In this document: positions 32,412 through 40,761 of the stretch, one piece after another
How positions within the stretch are numbered: the stretch's first letter is position 1
How the letters are laid out: each line of letters begins with the position of its first letter
Assembly (NCBI GenBank): GCA_963744105.1
Contig: CAVUSJ010000004.1
Location: 558,001-622,000 of the forward strand
Reading direction: 5' to 3'
Source: DASUPK01 sp963744105
GTDB taxonomy: Bacteria; Actinomycetota; Thermoleophilia; Solirubrobacterales; 70-9
Length of the DNA stretch: 64,000 nucleotides
Notes under the pieces: model-generated
Seen by the model: the letters and a program-made list of their open reading frames with translations, nothing else
Databases searched by the model: none
Told to the model about the DNA's origin: nothing
Made by a program: the position numbers and the translations under genes

Positions 32412-33028
32412 CCGGCGGCGACGGACCGGCGCGTCTGCGCGTCCGCGACGAGCCCTGTCATCAGGCGGACGGCCTCGATGTCGTCCAGGCCGTTCTCCCG
32501 AACGAGCGACTGCCAGGTCGAGAGCGCGAGGGCGTGGCCGATCGCGGCGCGAACCCGCTCGCGGGCGGCGCCGCGAGCCCCGCGTCCCGCCACCAGCGTG
32601 TCTCGGGCCGCCTCGAGGTAGGCATGAAAGCCACCGAAGTGCCGGCGGACGTTCTCGTTCGTCTCCTCATCGCGGATCAGGTTCTCGATCATCTGCTCGG
32701 TCCGCCCCCAATACGCGTACATCTCCTCGAGGGCGGTGCGCAGTCGCTCGTCCGGGTCGGCGATCGCCGCCCAGGCTGAGATGTCCGGCGGCGGATTCGC
32801 CGCGTTCCAATGGGAGCTGCACGCCTCGAAGAGGGTCCCCTCGTCCGGGAAGTGGCGGTAGAGGGTGGAGCGGGGGACGCCCGCCCGGTCGGCGACGGCG
32901 CTCATCGAGGTGCGGGACGGCCCCACGGTTCCGTGCAGCTCCACGGCGCTCTCCGTGATCCGCCGCCGCGTCTCCGCCTCGAGCTCCGCTCGCTTCTTCT
33001 TCCGGTATTGACGCTTTTCAGTGGACAT
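32408..33028 (-). CDS. TetR-family regulator of the divergent cupin gene
   Basis: This 206-residue TetR regulator has the helix-turn-helix TSMSAVADRAGVPRSTLYRH-FPDEGTLFEACSSHW at about residues 38-72. The ATG at 33028 lies inside the palindrome GGACA-GATA-TGTCC (33023-33036), so the protein probably blocks its own start. It is divergent from the cupin at 33114 with an 85-bp gap. Stop codons of this gene and the RDD gene overlap by 4 bp. Confidence 0.82.
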   Translation of the reverse strand: MSTEKRQYRKKKRAELEAETRRRITESAVELHGTVGPSRTSMSAVADRAGVPRSTLYRHFPDEGTLFEACSSHWNAANPPPDISAWAAIADPDERLRTALEEMYAYWGRTEQMIENLIRDEETNENVRRHFGGFHAYLEAARDTLVAGRGARGAARERVRAAIGHALALSTWQSLVRENGLDDIEAVRLMTGLVADAQTRRSVAAG

Positions 33029-33036
33029 ATCTGTCC
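33023..33036. promoter_or_regulatory. Palindrome over the tetR start codon
   Basis: GGACATATCTGTCC has 5-bp arms and covers the ATG of the minus-strand tetR. A second ACAGAT occurs at 33048, next to the cupin -35. It is a candidate TetR operator. Confidence 0.55.
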
Positions 33037-33044
33037 TATGAATC

Positions 33045-33073
33045 TTGACAGATCCCTCGGACTTGTGTATGAA
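33045..33073 (+). promoter_or_regulatory. Promoter of the cupin gene
   Basis: Perfect -35 TTGACA (33045-33050), 17-bp spacer, -10 TATGAA (33068-33073), 41 bp before the ATG. Confidence 0.65.
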
Positions 33074-33113
33074 TTCGCGCAACATCCCTGTTCAATCAAA
33101 AGGAGAAGGAGAC

Positions 33114-33659
33114 ATGGAGAACACGACCACCATCCCGAAGGCCAAGGTCCTGAAGCCCAGCGAGGGGCATGCGGGCTTCCTGGGGAGCATCGGCGTTCGC
33201 TTCATGATCGACGGGGAGGAGACGGATGGCGGCTTCTCGCTGGTTGAGCACCCGATGTCGCCGCGCGCGCTGGCGGCTCCTCTGCACAGGCACAATCGCG
33301 AGGACGAGTACAGCTTCGTCCTGGAGGGAAGGATGGGAGCCCTGCTCGGCGACGAAGTACTCGAGGCGGGTCCCGGCGACCTCGTCCACAAGCCACGCGG
33401 CCAGTGGCACACGTTCTGGAATGCCGGGGACGAGCCGTGCCGGATCCTGGAGATCATCGCTCCCGCCGGATTCGAAAAGTTCTTCGAGGAACTCTCTGAC
33501 ATGGGCGGCGCTGTGAATGCTGATCCTCAGGCGCTCGGTGAGCTCTCGGCCCGGTACGAGCTGGAGATGCAGCCGGACAGCATCCCGGGGCTGCTGGAGC
33601 GCTTCGAGCTGGTGATGGGAGAGCCGCTCGAGGGAGGCTGGACGCCCGCCGGCGCCTAG
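33114..33659 (+). CDS. Cupin-domain protein under TetR
   Basis: The 181-residue cupin has metal motifs APLHRHNREDEYSFVLEGRM near residue 55 and GDLVHKPRGQWHTFWNAGDE near 92, and then LEIIAPAGFEKFFEELSDM. Its C-terminal helical tail is longer than in the 15005 cupin. AAAAGGAGAAGGAG precedes the ATG. TetR control suggests induction by a small hydrophobic compound. A dioxygenase or isomerase is possible; substrate unknown. Confidence 0.8.
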   Translation: MENTTTIPKAKVLKPSEGHAGFLGSIGVRFMIDGEETDGGFSLVEHPMSPRALAAPLHRHNREDEYSFVLEGRMGALLGDEVLEAGPGDLVHKPRGQWHTFWNAGDEPCRILEIIAPAGFEKFFEELSDMGGAVNADPQALGELSARYELEMQPDSIPGLLERFELVMGEPLEGGWTPAGA

Positions 33660-33952
33660 ACCGGCTCGTCCAGAGCCTCGTTCGCCTCGGACCACGTGCC
33701 GGGTGGTACGCGCAGGGCGATGTCGCCCCGGCCGTACTCATTCAGCGGGTGGTCCGAGGTGATCACGGCCTCGTGCCCCGCGTCCGTCAGCTGCTGGCGC
33801 CAGGCGCGGGCGGTCTCGAGGTCCTCGAAGTCGCGGACGACGTCCCAGTCGTCGTAGCTCGCGTCGCCGATCTTGAGCTCCTCGAGACCGTCAGGGTGAA
33901 GCGATCCCTCGCCGACGCCGAAGAGCTCGCGGAACTTGTCGCCGATTCCCAC
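33656..33952 (-). CDS. Small protein with putative swapped-repeat fold
   Basis: This 98-residue acidic soluble protein has an N-terminal MGIGDKFRELFGVGEGSLHP, then YDDWDVVRDFEDLETARAWR and LTDAGHEAVITSDHPLNEYG. The V-x-x-F-x-x-x-x-x-A-x-x-W-x-x-x-L pattern is typical of small proteins with a ferredoxin-like beta-alpha-beta core. The function was not recognised. Its stop shares CTAG with the convergent cupin stop, and the SDR gene lies 10 bp away on the same strand. Confidence 0.6.
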   Translation of the reverse strand: MGIGDKFRELFGVGEGSLHPDGLEELKIGDASYDDWDVVRDFEDLETARAWRQQLTDAGHEAVITSDHPLNEYGRGDIALRVPPGTWSEANEALDEPV

Positions 33953-33962
33953 GGGGGGCAGG

Positions 33963-34778
33963 CTACGCGGCGGCGCGGAGGCCGGTCAGCTCCTCCGAGA
34001 GCTCCCGCAGCCTTCGCCGTGCCTCGGGATCCTCGGCCTGCGGCAGCGGGGCGGATTCGCTGGTGCCGTCGAAGTAGTGGCCGTTGATGCCATCGACCTC
34101 CGGCGAGACGATCAGCCGCATGGTCGCCGCGACACCGTCCTCGAGCGGGGTGACCGGATCGATGCCGGCGCTGCGGACCATGTTGGTCGGCATGTAGGTG
34201 CCGGGGTGGAGGCAGTTGGCGGTCACGCCGGACCCCTCCAGCTCCTCGGCCAGGTCGAAGGTGAGCATGACCAGGGCGAGCTTCGACTGGCAATAGGCCT
34301 GGGTGCCGCTGTAGCCCTCCTCGAGCATCACGTCGTCGAAGTCGATCGGCGCCTGGCCGGCGGAGCTCACGTTGACGATCCGGGACGGCGCCGTGCTCTT
34401 GATCAGCGGCAGGAGCCGCCGGGTGAGCAGGAACGGGGCGAGGTAGTTGACCTGGAGGGTCAGCTCGTAGCCGTCGTCCGACTCCTCGCGCGGACCTGCC
34501 GTGCCGATCCCGGCGTTGTTGACGAGGACGTCGATCCGCTCTTCCTCCTGCAGGTCGTCGGCGAGCTCTCGCACCTCGTCGAGCGATCTGAAGTGGGCCA
34601 GCCTGAACTCGATCTCCCCGGTCGTCTTCGGCTCGAGTTCCTCGACCAGCGCCTCGCCCTTCTCGGGGTCCCGACCATGCAGGATCAGGCGTGCGCCGCT
34701 CGGCGCGAGCTCGCTCGCCAGTCCCTTGCCGAGGCCGTCGGTCGCCCCGGTGATCACGATCGTCCGCTGGTCAGCCAC
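33963..34778 (-). CDS. Short-chain dehydrogenase/reductase
   Basis: The 271-residue classical SDR has cofactor loop VITGATDGLGKGLA at residues 8-21, LHGRDPEKGE (Arg favours NADP), VLVNNAGIGTAG near 85, catalytic Ser in IVNVSSAGQ near 133 and YCQSK near 160. The insert DDVMLEEGYSG before the Tyr is characteristic of the retinol dehydrogenase/WW-domain oxidoreductase-like group. Substrate unknown. Adjacent on one strand to the 98-residue gene and ppi. Confidence 0.82.
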   Translation of the reverse strand: MADQRTIVITGATDGLGKGLASELAPSGARLILHGRDPEKGEALVEELEPKTTGEIEFRLAHFRSLDEVRELADDLQEEERIDVLVNNAGIGTAGPREESDDGYELTLQVNYLAPFLLTRRLLPLIKSTAPSRIVNVSSAGQAPIDFDDVMLEEGYSGTQAYCQSKLALVMLTFDLAEELEGSGVTANCLHPGTYMPTNMVRSAGIDPVTPLEDGVAATMRLIVSPEVDGINGHYFDGTSESAPLPQAEDPEARRRLRELSEELTGLRAAA

Positions 34779-34807
34779 GGTCCTCGCCTTCCCCTGGCGC
34801 CGCCGGG

Positions 34808-35275
34808 CTAATCGCCGAGCTCGACCCGCTCGATCACCTGCGGCTCGCTCGGCCGATCGCCGGGGCCGGTCTCGGTCCCCTCGATCGCGTCGACCGCGTC
34901 CATGCCGTCGGTGACCTCGCCGAAGACGGTGTGCTTCCCGTCGAGCCAGGGGGCCGCGTCGGTGGTGACGATGAAGAACTGCGAGCCGTTGGTGTTGGGC
35001 CCGGCGTTGGCCATTGCGAGCGCGCCGCGGACCACCTTGTGGTCGTTGAACTCATCCTCGAACGTGTAGCCCGGGCCGCCCGTTCCGGTGCCCTCGGGAC
35101 AGCCGCCCTGGATCATGAAGTCCTTGATGATGCGGTGGAAGATCAGCCCGTCGTAGAAGCCGTCGCCCGCGAGCTTGCGGAAGTTCTCGACGGTCTTGGG
35201 GGCGTCCTCGTCGAAGAACTGGACCGTGATCGGGCCGGCGCTGGTGTGGAGGGTGGCCTGCGACACGTCAGTCAA
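34808..35275 (-). CDS. Peptidyl-prolyl cis-trans isomerase, cyclophilin type
   Basis: The 155-residue cytoplasmic cyclophilin (no signal peptide) catalyses proline isomerisation. Seen motifs are FYDGLIFHRIIKDFMIQGG (catalytic Arg in FHR) near residue 41, GALAMANAGPNTNGSQFFIV near 86, and LDGKHTVFGEVTDGMD near 115. It lies 9 bp after the zwf stop on the same strand and may be co-transcribed. Confidence 0.92.
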   Translation of the reverse strand: MTDVSQATLHTSAGPITVQFFDEDAPKTVENFRKLAGDGFYDGLIFHRIIKDFMIQGGCPEGTGTGGPGYTFEDEFNDHKVVRGALAMANAGPNTNGSQFFIVTTDAAPWLDGKHTVFGEVTDGMDAVDAIEGTETGPGDRPSEPQVIERVELGD

Positions 35276-35284
35276 CCCTAGCGA

Positions 35285-36748
35285 TCAGCCTGCGCCGACT
35301 GCCTCGAGCGGTTCGTCGGGCAGCCACGGCCTCCGCCAGCCCCCGTAGCCGTGCAGCAGGTTGGACGCGCCCTCCGGGCCCCAGCTGCCCTTGCGGTAGG
35401 TCTCGAGCATGCAGGGGTTGTCGATCAGGGGCTGCACGATCCGCCAGGTGTCCAGGACGCTGTCCTCGCGGGCGAAGCGCTGCTGGTTGCCAGCCAGGGC
35501 GTCGCCGAGCAGCCGCTCATACGGCCCCGGCTGTCCGCCGAACTGCTGCTGGAAGAGCAGGTCGAGGTGGACGCGACGCAGCGCCTCCTCGCCCGGCTGC
35601 TTCGCCTCGACGAGGAAGCTGATGCCCGAATTGGGATCGATGCGGACCACGATCTCGTCGGTCTCGGGAGTCGGACCGCCGCCGATGCCGAGCGGGGGCG
35701 GGCTCTGGAAGATCACGCGAACCTCGGTGACCTTCTCGGCGAGCTCCTTGCCGGCGCGGACGAAGAACGGGACGCCCGACCAGCGCCAGTTGTTGATGTC
35801 GAGCCGCAGGCCGATGAAGGTCTCGGTGTTCGACTTCGGGTCGACGCCCTCGATCTCGCGATAGCCCTCGTACTGGCCGCGGACGTAGCGGTTCGGGTTG
35901 ATGTCGGGGATCGCCTTGAAGAGGTCTAGCTTCGCGTCGCGGATCGGATCCGGGTCCGCGCCGGCCGAGGGCGGCTCCATCGCGACCAGGGCTAGCACCT
36001 GGAGCAGATGGTTCTGAAAGACGTCGCGCAGGCAGCCCACCGCGTCGTAGAAGCTCCCCCGATCGTCGACCCCGAAGTCCTCGGCCATCGTGATCTGGAC
36101 CGACTCGACATAGCGGCGGTTCCAGATCGGCTCGAGCAGCGAGTTCGCGAAGCGCAGGTAGGTGATGTCCATCACCGGCTCCTTGCCGAGGAAGTGGTCG
36201 ATCCGGTAGATCTGGTCCTCCTCCAGCACCTGGTGGATCTGATCGTTGAGCTCGTTCGCGGAGGCGAGGTCGTGCCCGAACGGCTTCTCGATCACGACGC
36301 GGGCGTCTTCGGTGAGATCCGCCTTGCCGAGGTACTCGATCACCGTGGCGAAGAGCAACGGCGGAATCTCCAGGTAGAAGACGGGGTGCTTGGCGGAGGA
36401 GAGCTTCTCCTTCACGCGCTTGTAGGTCTCGTCGTCGGTGTAGTCCCCCTGGACGTAGGTGAGCAGGTCCGTGTAGCGCTTGAAGACGTCCTCGTCGAGC
36501 TCTTCGTCCTTGGCCTCGGTGCGCTCCTCGACGGCGTCGCGGGCGTGCTGGTGCAGGTCCTCGTCCGACCAGTCGTTGCGGGCTACGCCGATCACCGGGA
36601 CCTTGAGCGTGCCGTTCTCGACCAGGTCGTAGAGCGCCTTCAGGGTCATCTTCTTCGCCAGGTCGCCCGTGATCCCGAAGATCACCAGGGCGTCTGCCGG
36701 CGGACCCATCGCCCGGCCGGATGAAGGTGCCTGCGCCACGTCGGGCAA
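35285..36748 (-). CDS. zwf: Glucose-6-phosphate 1-dehydrogenase, canonical
   Basis: This 487-residue enzyme oxidises glucose 6-phosphate to 6-phosphogluconolactone. The coenzyme motif is FGITGDLAKKMTLKAL near residue 24, VIEKPFGHDLASANEL near 150, and the signature RIDHFLGKE with catalytic-site His near 184 and reactive Lys near 188 is intact. GQYEGYREIEGV and WSGVPFFVRAGKEL follow. It is divergent from gnd-pgl with a 50-bp gap, so the oxidative branch is controlled from one promoter region. A second, divergent paralogue is at 61425. Confidence 0.95.
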   Translation of the reverse strand: MPDVAQAPSSGRAMGPPADALVIFGITGDLAKKMTLKALYDLVENGTLKVPVIGVARNDWSDEDLHQHARDAVEERTEAKDEELDEDVFKRYTDLLTYVQGDYTDDETYKRVKEKLSSAKHPVFYLEIPPLLFATVIEYLGKADLTEDARVVIEKPFGHDLASANELNDQIHQVLEEDQIYRIDHFLGKEPVMDITYLRFANSLLEPIWNRRYVESVQITMAEDFGVDDRGSFYDAVGCLRDVFQNHLLQVLALVAMEPPSAGADPDPIRDAKLDLFKAIPDINPNRYVRGQYEGYREIEGVDPKSNTETFIGLRLDINNWRWSGVPFFVRAGKELAEKVTEVRVIFQSPPPLGIGGGPTPETDEIVVRIDPNSGISFLVEAKQPGEEALRRVHLDLLFQQQFGGQPGPYERLLGDALAGNQQRFAREDSVLDTWRIVQPLIDNPCMLETYRKGSWGPEGASNLLHGYGGWRRPWLPDEPLEAVGAG

Positions 36749-36798
36749 CCTACCCCACCGGCGTAGGATGCTCGCGTCAACGACGGAGGAGATGACGA

Positions 36799-37818
36799 AT
36801 GGCTCAGCTCGGAATGGTCGGCCTCGGCAGGATGGGCGCGAATCTGGTCCGGCGCCTGATGCGCGACGGCCACGACTGCGTCGTCTACGACGTCAACCCC
36901 GATGCGATCAAGCAGCTGGAGGGGGAGGGCGCGACCGGCGCCTCCTCGCTGAAGGAGCTGGCCGAGAAGCTGGACGCGCCGCGGGCCGTCTGGATCATGG
37001 TGCCCGCCGGCGAGATCACCGAGAGCTCCGTCAAGGAGGTCGCCGAGGTCCTGGACAAGGGCGACGCGATCATCGACGGCGGCAACTCCTACTACCGCGA
37101 CGACATTCGCCGCGCGCAGATGGTGGGGGAGAAGGGGATCGACTACATCGACTGCGGGACCAGCGGCGGCGTCTTCGGCCTGGACCGCGGCTTCTGCCTG
37201 ATGATCGGTGGCCCGGACGAAGCCGTCGAGCGCCTCGATCCGATCTTCAAGACCATCGCGCCGGGAGTCGAGTCGGCCGAGCGCACCCCGGGCCGGAGCG
37301 GCGACCCCGACACAGCCGAGAACGGCTACCTGCACTGCGGGCCGAACGGCGCGGGCCACTTCGTGAAGATGGTCCACAACGGGATCGAGTACGGCGTGAT
37401 GGCCGCGTACGCCGAGGGGCTCAACATCCTCAAGAACGCGAACGCGGGAAAGGTCAAGCGGGAGATGGACGCCGAAACCGCGCCGCTCGAGCACCCCGAG
37501 TACTACCAGTACGACCTGGACATCCCGGAGGTCGCCGAGGTGTGGCGGCGCGGCAGCGTGATCGGCTCGTGGTTGCTCGACCTGACCGCGGCCTCGCTGC
37601 AGCAATCTGGCGATCTCTCGGACTTCGAGGGGCGCGTCTCCGACTCGGGTGAGGGCCGTTGGACGTCGATCGCCGCAATCGAGGAGGGGGTGCCGGCCGG
37701 CGTGCTCACGACCGCGCTGTATGAGCGCTTTGCCTCGCGCAACCTCGACGATTTCGCCGACCGCGTGCTGTCGGCGATGCGCTACCAGTTCGGCGGCCAC
37801 AAGGAGAAGCCGAAGTGA
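36799..37818 (+). CDS. gnd: 6-phosphogluconate dehydrogenase, decarboxylating
   Basis: The 339-residue short (YqeC-type) enzyme converts 6-phosphogluconate to ribulose 5-phosphate and CO2. Motifs are GLGRMGANLVRRLMRDGHD (coenzyme loop), IDGGNSYYRDD near 92, CGTSGGVFGLDRGFCLMIGG near 116 and the catalytic HFVKMVHNGIEYGVMAAYAE near 190. Short-type enzymes are often NAD-dependent; YDVNPDA after strand 2 agrees (Asp, not Arg). Its GTGA overlap couples it to pgl. Confidence 0.93.
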   Translation: MAQLGMVGLGRMGANLVRRLMRDGHDCVVYDVNPDAIKQLEGEGATGASSLKELAEKLDAPRAVWIMVPAGEITESSVKEVAEVLDKGDAIIDGGNSYYRDDIRRAQMVGEKGIDYIDCGTSGGVFGLDRGFCLMIGGPDEAVERLDPIFKTIAPGVESAERTPGRSGDPDTAENGYLHCGPNGAGHFVKMVHNGIEYGVMAAYAEGLNILKNANAGKVKREMDAETAPLEHPEYYQYDLDIPEVAEVWRRGSVIGSWLLDLTAASLQQSGDLSDFEGRVSDSGEGRWTSIAAIEEGVPAGVLTTALYERFASRNLDDFADRVLSAMRYQFGGHKEKPK

Positions 37819-38495
37819 GCAGCCCTCACCGGCTCGAGGTCTTCGACACTCCCGAGGAGGTTCACGATCGCGGCGCCGAGCTGCTCGCGGAGGCCGCGAA
37901 GCGGGCGGTCGCCGAGCGCGGCAGCGCGGAGCTCGCCGTGAGCGGCGGCAGCGATCCGTGGCCGATGTTCTCTCAGCTCGAGGACCTCTTCGGCGACTGG
38001 GACAAGGCGGACCTCTTTCAGGTCGACGAGCGCGTCGCTCCGCCCGGATCGGACGAGCGCAACCTGACCCACCTGATCGAGAGCCTCTCGATCGGCGCGC
38101 AGGGCAGCATCAAGCCGATGCCGGTCACAGACGACGACCTCGAGAGCGCCGCCGACCGCTACGCGGAGACGCTCCCGGAGCGGCTCGACATTGCCCATCT
38201 CGGGATCGGGCCGGACGGGCACACCGCCTCGCTGGTCCCCGGCGACCCGGTCCTCGAGGTGACCGACAGGCGCGTCGCCGTCACCTCCGGGGAATATCAG
38301 GGCGTCCGCCGGATGACCCTGACGTACCCGGAGATCGAACAGACCCGCAGCCTCCTCTGGGTGGTCACCGGAGAGTCGAAGGTGGACGCATTGAAGAAGC
38401 TGATCGCGCAGGACCCCTCGACGCCGTCGGGCCGCATGCGCCCGCAGGGGGACTCGTTGATCCTTGCCGACCGGGCGGCCGCGCCGGACGCCTAG
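37815..38495 (+). CDS. pgl: 6-phosphogluconolactonase
   Basis: This 226-residue DevB-type lactonase hydrolyses 6-phosphogluconolactone. The family motifs are LAVSGGSDPWPMF near residue 40, DLFQVDERVAPPGSDERN near 66 and HLGIGPDGHTASLVPG near 130. GTG start overlapping the gnd stop. With zwf and gnd it completes the oxidative pentose phosphate branch. Its stop shares CTAG with the convergent DUF899 gene. Confidence 0.92.
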   Translation: MSSPHRLEVFDTPEEVHDRGAELLAEAAKRAVAERGSAELAVSGGSDPWPMFSQLEDLFGDWDKADLFQVDERVAPPGSDERNLTHLIESLSIGAQGSIKPMPVTDDDLESAADRYAETLPERLDIAHLGIGPDGHTASLVPGDPVLEVTDRRVAVTSGEYQGVRRMTLTYPEIEQTRSLLWVVTGESKVDALKKLIAQDPSTPSGRMRPQGDSLILADRAAAPDA

Positions 38496-39202
38496 TACTC
38501 GTCGTGGCGGCGCCACCAGGAGCCGCCGGTCCCGGGACCGTCGGGGTCCCGGCCCAGGGGTGAGCGATCCAGGTACTGGAAGGTGCCCATCAGCGCCTCG
38601 ACCCCGCGGTTGTAGGTCGAGTAGGTGTGGTGGACGACCCCATCTTCAAGGGCGAAGGCGCTCATGCCCTCTCGCTGCGGTTCGGGGTGGTCGACGTGCC
38701 GGTAGTTGAACTCCGCCCCGTTCTCCTGCTGCTCCTCGGTGAAGGCGGCGCCGAAGTCGTACTTGAAGTCGCTGCCGAGGGATGACACCCAGGGGAAGCC
38801 CCAGCCCATCCGCTCCCGGTAGGCGTTGATCTCCCCGAGCGGCACGATCGACTCCGCCACGAGCGTGACGTCGTGCCCGTTCAGGTGAGGCAGCACGCCG
38901 TCGAAGTGATCGGCGACGAACGAGCAGCCGGTGCAACCCGGCAGCTCCTCGGTGACGCGGTACCCGAAGCCCATCATGAAGTGGTAGACGAGCAGCTGGG
39001 AGCGGCCGTCGAAGAGCTCGGCCAGCGACCTGGTGCCCTCGCCGGTCTCGAAGCTGTACTCCTTGGTGACCGGCACCCAGGGCAGCTCGCGCCGGCGCCG
39101 GGCGAGCTCATCCGCCTGCCGCATGTGCTCCTTCTCGGCCGCGAGCAGCTCCTTCCGCGCGGCCAGCCACTCCTCTTCGGTCCCGACGGGGTGCTTAGTC
39201 AT
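38492..39202 (-). CDS. DUF899 thioredoxin-like protein 1
   Basis: The 236-residue protein of the DUF899 family (thioredoxin-like fold) has a helical start (EEEWLAARKELLAAEKEHMR), ELPWVPVTKEYSFETGEGTR near 40, LLVYHFMMGFGYR, and LPGCTGCSFVADHFDG near 87, where CxxC replaces the usual CxxC of thioredoxin. ATG 39202 follows AGGAGAGAGG; the longer frame is rejected. It overlaps the second DUF899 gene by 8 bp. The function is not established; a thiol-redox role is inferred. Confidence 0.82.
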   Translation of the reverse strand: MTKHPVGTEEEWLAARKELLAAEKEHMRQADELARRRRELPWVPVTKEYSFETGEGTRSLAELFDGRSQLLVYHFMMGFGYRVTEELPGCTGCSFVADHFDGVLPHLNGHDVTLVAESIVPLGEINAYRERMGWGFPWVSSLGSDFKYDFGAAFTEEQQENGAEFNYRHVDHPEPQREGMSAFALEDGVVHHTYSTYNRGVEALMGTFQYLDRSPLGRDPDGPGTGGSWWRRHDEY

Positions 39203-39944
39203 CGCCTCTCTCCTGGTACTCGTCGTGATATCTGACCCAGAGCGGCTCGTCAGGCGACTCGTTCCTTCCCTTGGGGGTGCGGTCGAGCAGCTGGTAGTAG
39301 GACATCGCCGGTCCCTCCAGGCCACGCGACGTGGTCAGGTAGGTCCCGTAGACGTCGCCGTCCTCGAGCGCGTAGACGCTCAGTCCCGGGCCCTCGGCGA
39401 CGTAGCCGGCGGCGTCCGTGCCGCACATCTCCGCGTTCTGCGTGACGGTCGCCGGGATGTTGCCGCTCTCGAGCCAGGGCTTGAGCTCCTCCTCGGTGCT
39501 GAAGAAACCCAGGTCGCGGTGGAAGTCGGTCTCGGCCGAGACCCAGTCGAACTCCCAGCCCATGCGATCGCGGAAGGCGAGCAGCTTCTCGAGCGGGCCG
39601 CGTGACGAGCAGATCAGGGTCGTGTCGCGGGCCCCGAGGTGGGCCACCTGACCGGTGAGGCTGTCGGCGATGGAGGAGCAGACGGGACAGCCGGTCTCGT
39701 AGGTCGGGCCGAACATGAAGTGGTAGATCATCAGCTGCGAGCGGCCGTCGAACAGGTCGGCCAGCGACTTGGTCCCGTCCTTGGTCTCGAAGCTGTAGTC
39801 CCTGTCGACCTTCACCCAGGGCAGCTCCTGTCGCTTCTTCGTCAGCTCGTCGCCCCGGCGGGTGAGCTCCTTCTCCTCGGCGAGCAGCTTCTCGCGCTCG
39901 GCTCGCCACTCTTCCCTCGTCACGACTCTGTGGTCCGGCATCAC
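39195..39944 (-). CDS. DUF899 thioredoxin-like protein 2
   Basis: This 249-residue paralogue of the preceding protein has the same order of elements: EEWRAEREKLLAEEKELTRR, ELPWVKVDRDYSFETKDGTK, MIYHFMFGPTYETGCPVCSS with CxxC near 88, and the C-terminal QLLDRTPKGRNE and RYHDEY. It is the first gene of the minus-strand pair and diverges from arsR at 39992, whose operator lies between. Both are probably under that repressor. Confidence 0.82.
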   Translation of the reverse strand: MMPDHRVVTREEWRAEREKLLAEEKELTRRGDELTKKRQELPWVKVDRDYSFETKDGTKSLADLFDGRSQLMIYHFMFGPTYETGCPVCSSIADSLTGQVAHLGARDTTLICSSRGPLEKLLAFRDRMGWEFDWVSAETDFHRDLGFFSTEEELKPWLESGNIPATVTQNAEMCGTDAAGYVAEGPGLSVYALEDGDVYGTYLTTSRGLEGPAMSYYQLLDRTPKGRNESPDEPLWVRYHDEYQERGDD

Positions 39945-39982
39945 TGTCCTCCTGTGGGTTCGACGTCCTTCGTCCCTATATA

Positions 39983-40000
39983 GTTAGCAAAATGGCTAAC
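39983..40000. promoter_or_regulatory. ArsR operator-like repeat over its own start codon
   Basis: GTTAGC-AAAATG-GCTAAC has perfect 6-bp arms, and its spacer contains the arsR ATG (39992). The upstream TATATAG may be part of a -10. The site would serve both divergent units. Confidence 0.7.
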
Positions 40001-40309
40001 GATCCGTTCAAAGCCCTCGCGCACCCCCTCCGCCGCGACATCGTCGAGCGGCTCAGCGGCGGGACCGCGACGGTCAGCGAGGTGACGCGCGACTTCGGCG
40101 TCTCGAAGCCGACCATATCGAGGCACCTGAAGCTGCTGGAGGAGGCCGGCGTCGTCTCCCGCGTGATCGACGGCCGTACCCATCGGCTCGCGCTGCGGCC
40201 CGAGAAGCTTGCCGAGACCTCCGATTGGATAGACGTTCAGAGGGCTCGCTGGGAGCGGCTCTTCGACGTCGTCGGCGAGTACCTCGAGGAGCGAAAGGAG
40301 CAAGGGTGA
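39992..40309 (+). CDS. ArsR-family regulator
   Basis: The 105-residue winged-helix regulator has PFKALAHPLRRDIVERLSGG, then the recognition helix TVSEVTRDFGVSKPTISRHL-KLLEEAGVVSRV at about 28-60. No metal-binding cysteines are present, so it is of the SdpR/AHSA1-associated type and not a metal sensor. Its stop overlaps the GTG of the AHSA1 gene. Confidence 0.88.
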   Translation: MANDPFKALAHPLRRDIVERLSGGTATVSEVTRDFGVSKPTISRHLKLLEEAGVVSRVIDGRTHRLALRPEKLAETSDWIDVQRARWERLFDVVGEYLEERKEQG

Positions 40310-40749
40310 CTGAGGACTCGGCACAGGTTGTCCGGATCGAGCGGACCTTCGACGCACCGGCCGAGGACGTCTTCGACGCCTGGACGAGCGAGGAGGTGAT
40401 CAGCCGCTGGTTCAAGCCGAAGCAGGGTTGGCGTGAGGCCGAGGCCGAGGTGGACCTGCGCGTCGGCGGGGCGGTCCGAGTCGTGATGCGAACACCGGAT
40501 GGGGAGCCGGTCCGGGCGGGCGGCGAGTACACGCTGATCGAGCGCCCGCACCGGCTCGCGTTCACCTGGACCTTCGAAGACGACCCTTCCAACCAGCAGA
40601 TGATCGAGCTGGAGTTCACCGAGCGGGACGGGGCCACCACGGTGCTGTTCACCAACAGCGACATCTCCGGCGCGGAGCGCCGGGACTCTCAATATGAGGG
40701 GTGGAGCACGTGCCTCGATGAGATGGGCCGGGTTCTGGCGTCTAAGTAG
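40306..40749 (+). CDS. AHSA1/SRPBCC-domain protein
   Basis: The 147-residue SRPBCC protein of the AHSA1 (SMU440-like) family has VVRIERTFDAPAEDVFDAWT, EEVISRWFKPKQGW, GGEYTLIERPHRLAFTW, and the final WSTCLDEMGRVL helix. GTG start coupled to arsR. Such ArsR-AHSA1 pairs are common and bind hydrophobic ligands; the partner DUF899 genes on both sides suggest a shared stress or detoxification response. Confidence 0.85.
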   Translation: MTEDSAQVVRIERTFDAPAEDVFDAWTSEEVISRWFKPKQGWREAEAEVDLRVGGAVRVVMRTPDGEPVRAGGEYTLIERPHRLAFTWTFEDDPSNQQMIELEFTERDGATTVLFTNSDISGAERRDSQYEGWSTCLDEMGRVLASK

Positions 40750-40761
40750 GAGAGGCCCGAC

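Noticed and set aside
36682..37800. 372-residue minus-strand frame opposite gnd
   Set aside because: Antisense shadow of a clear gnd gene.
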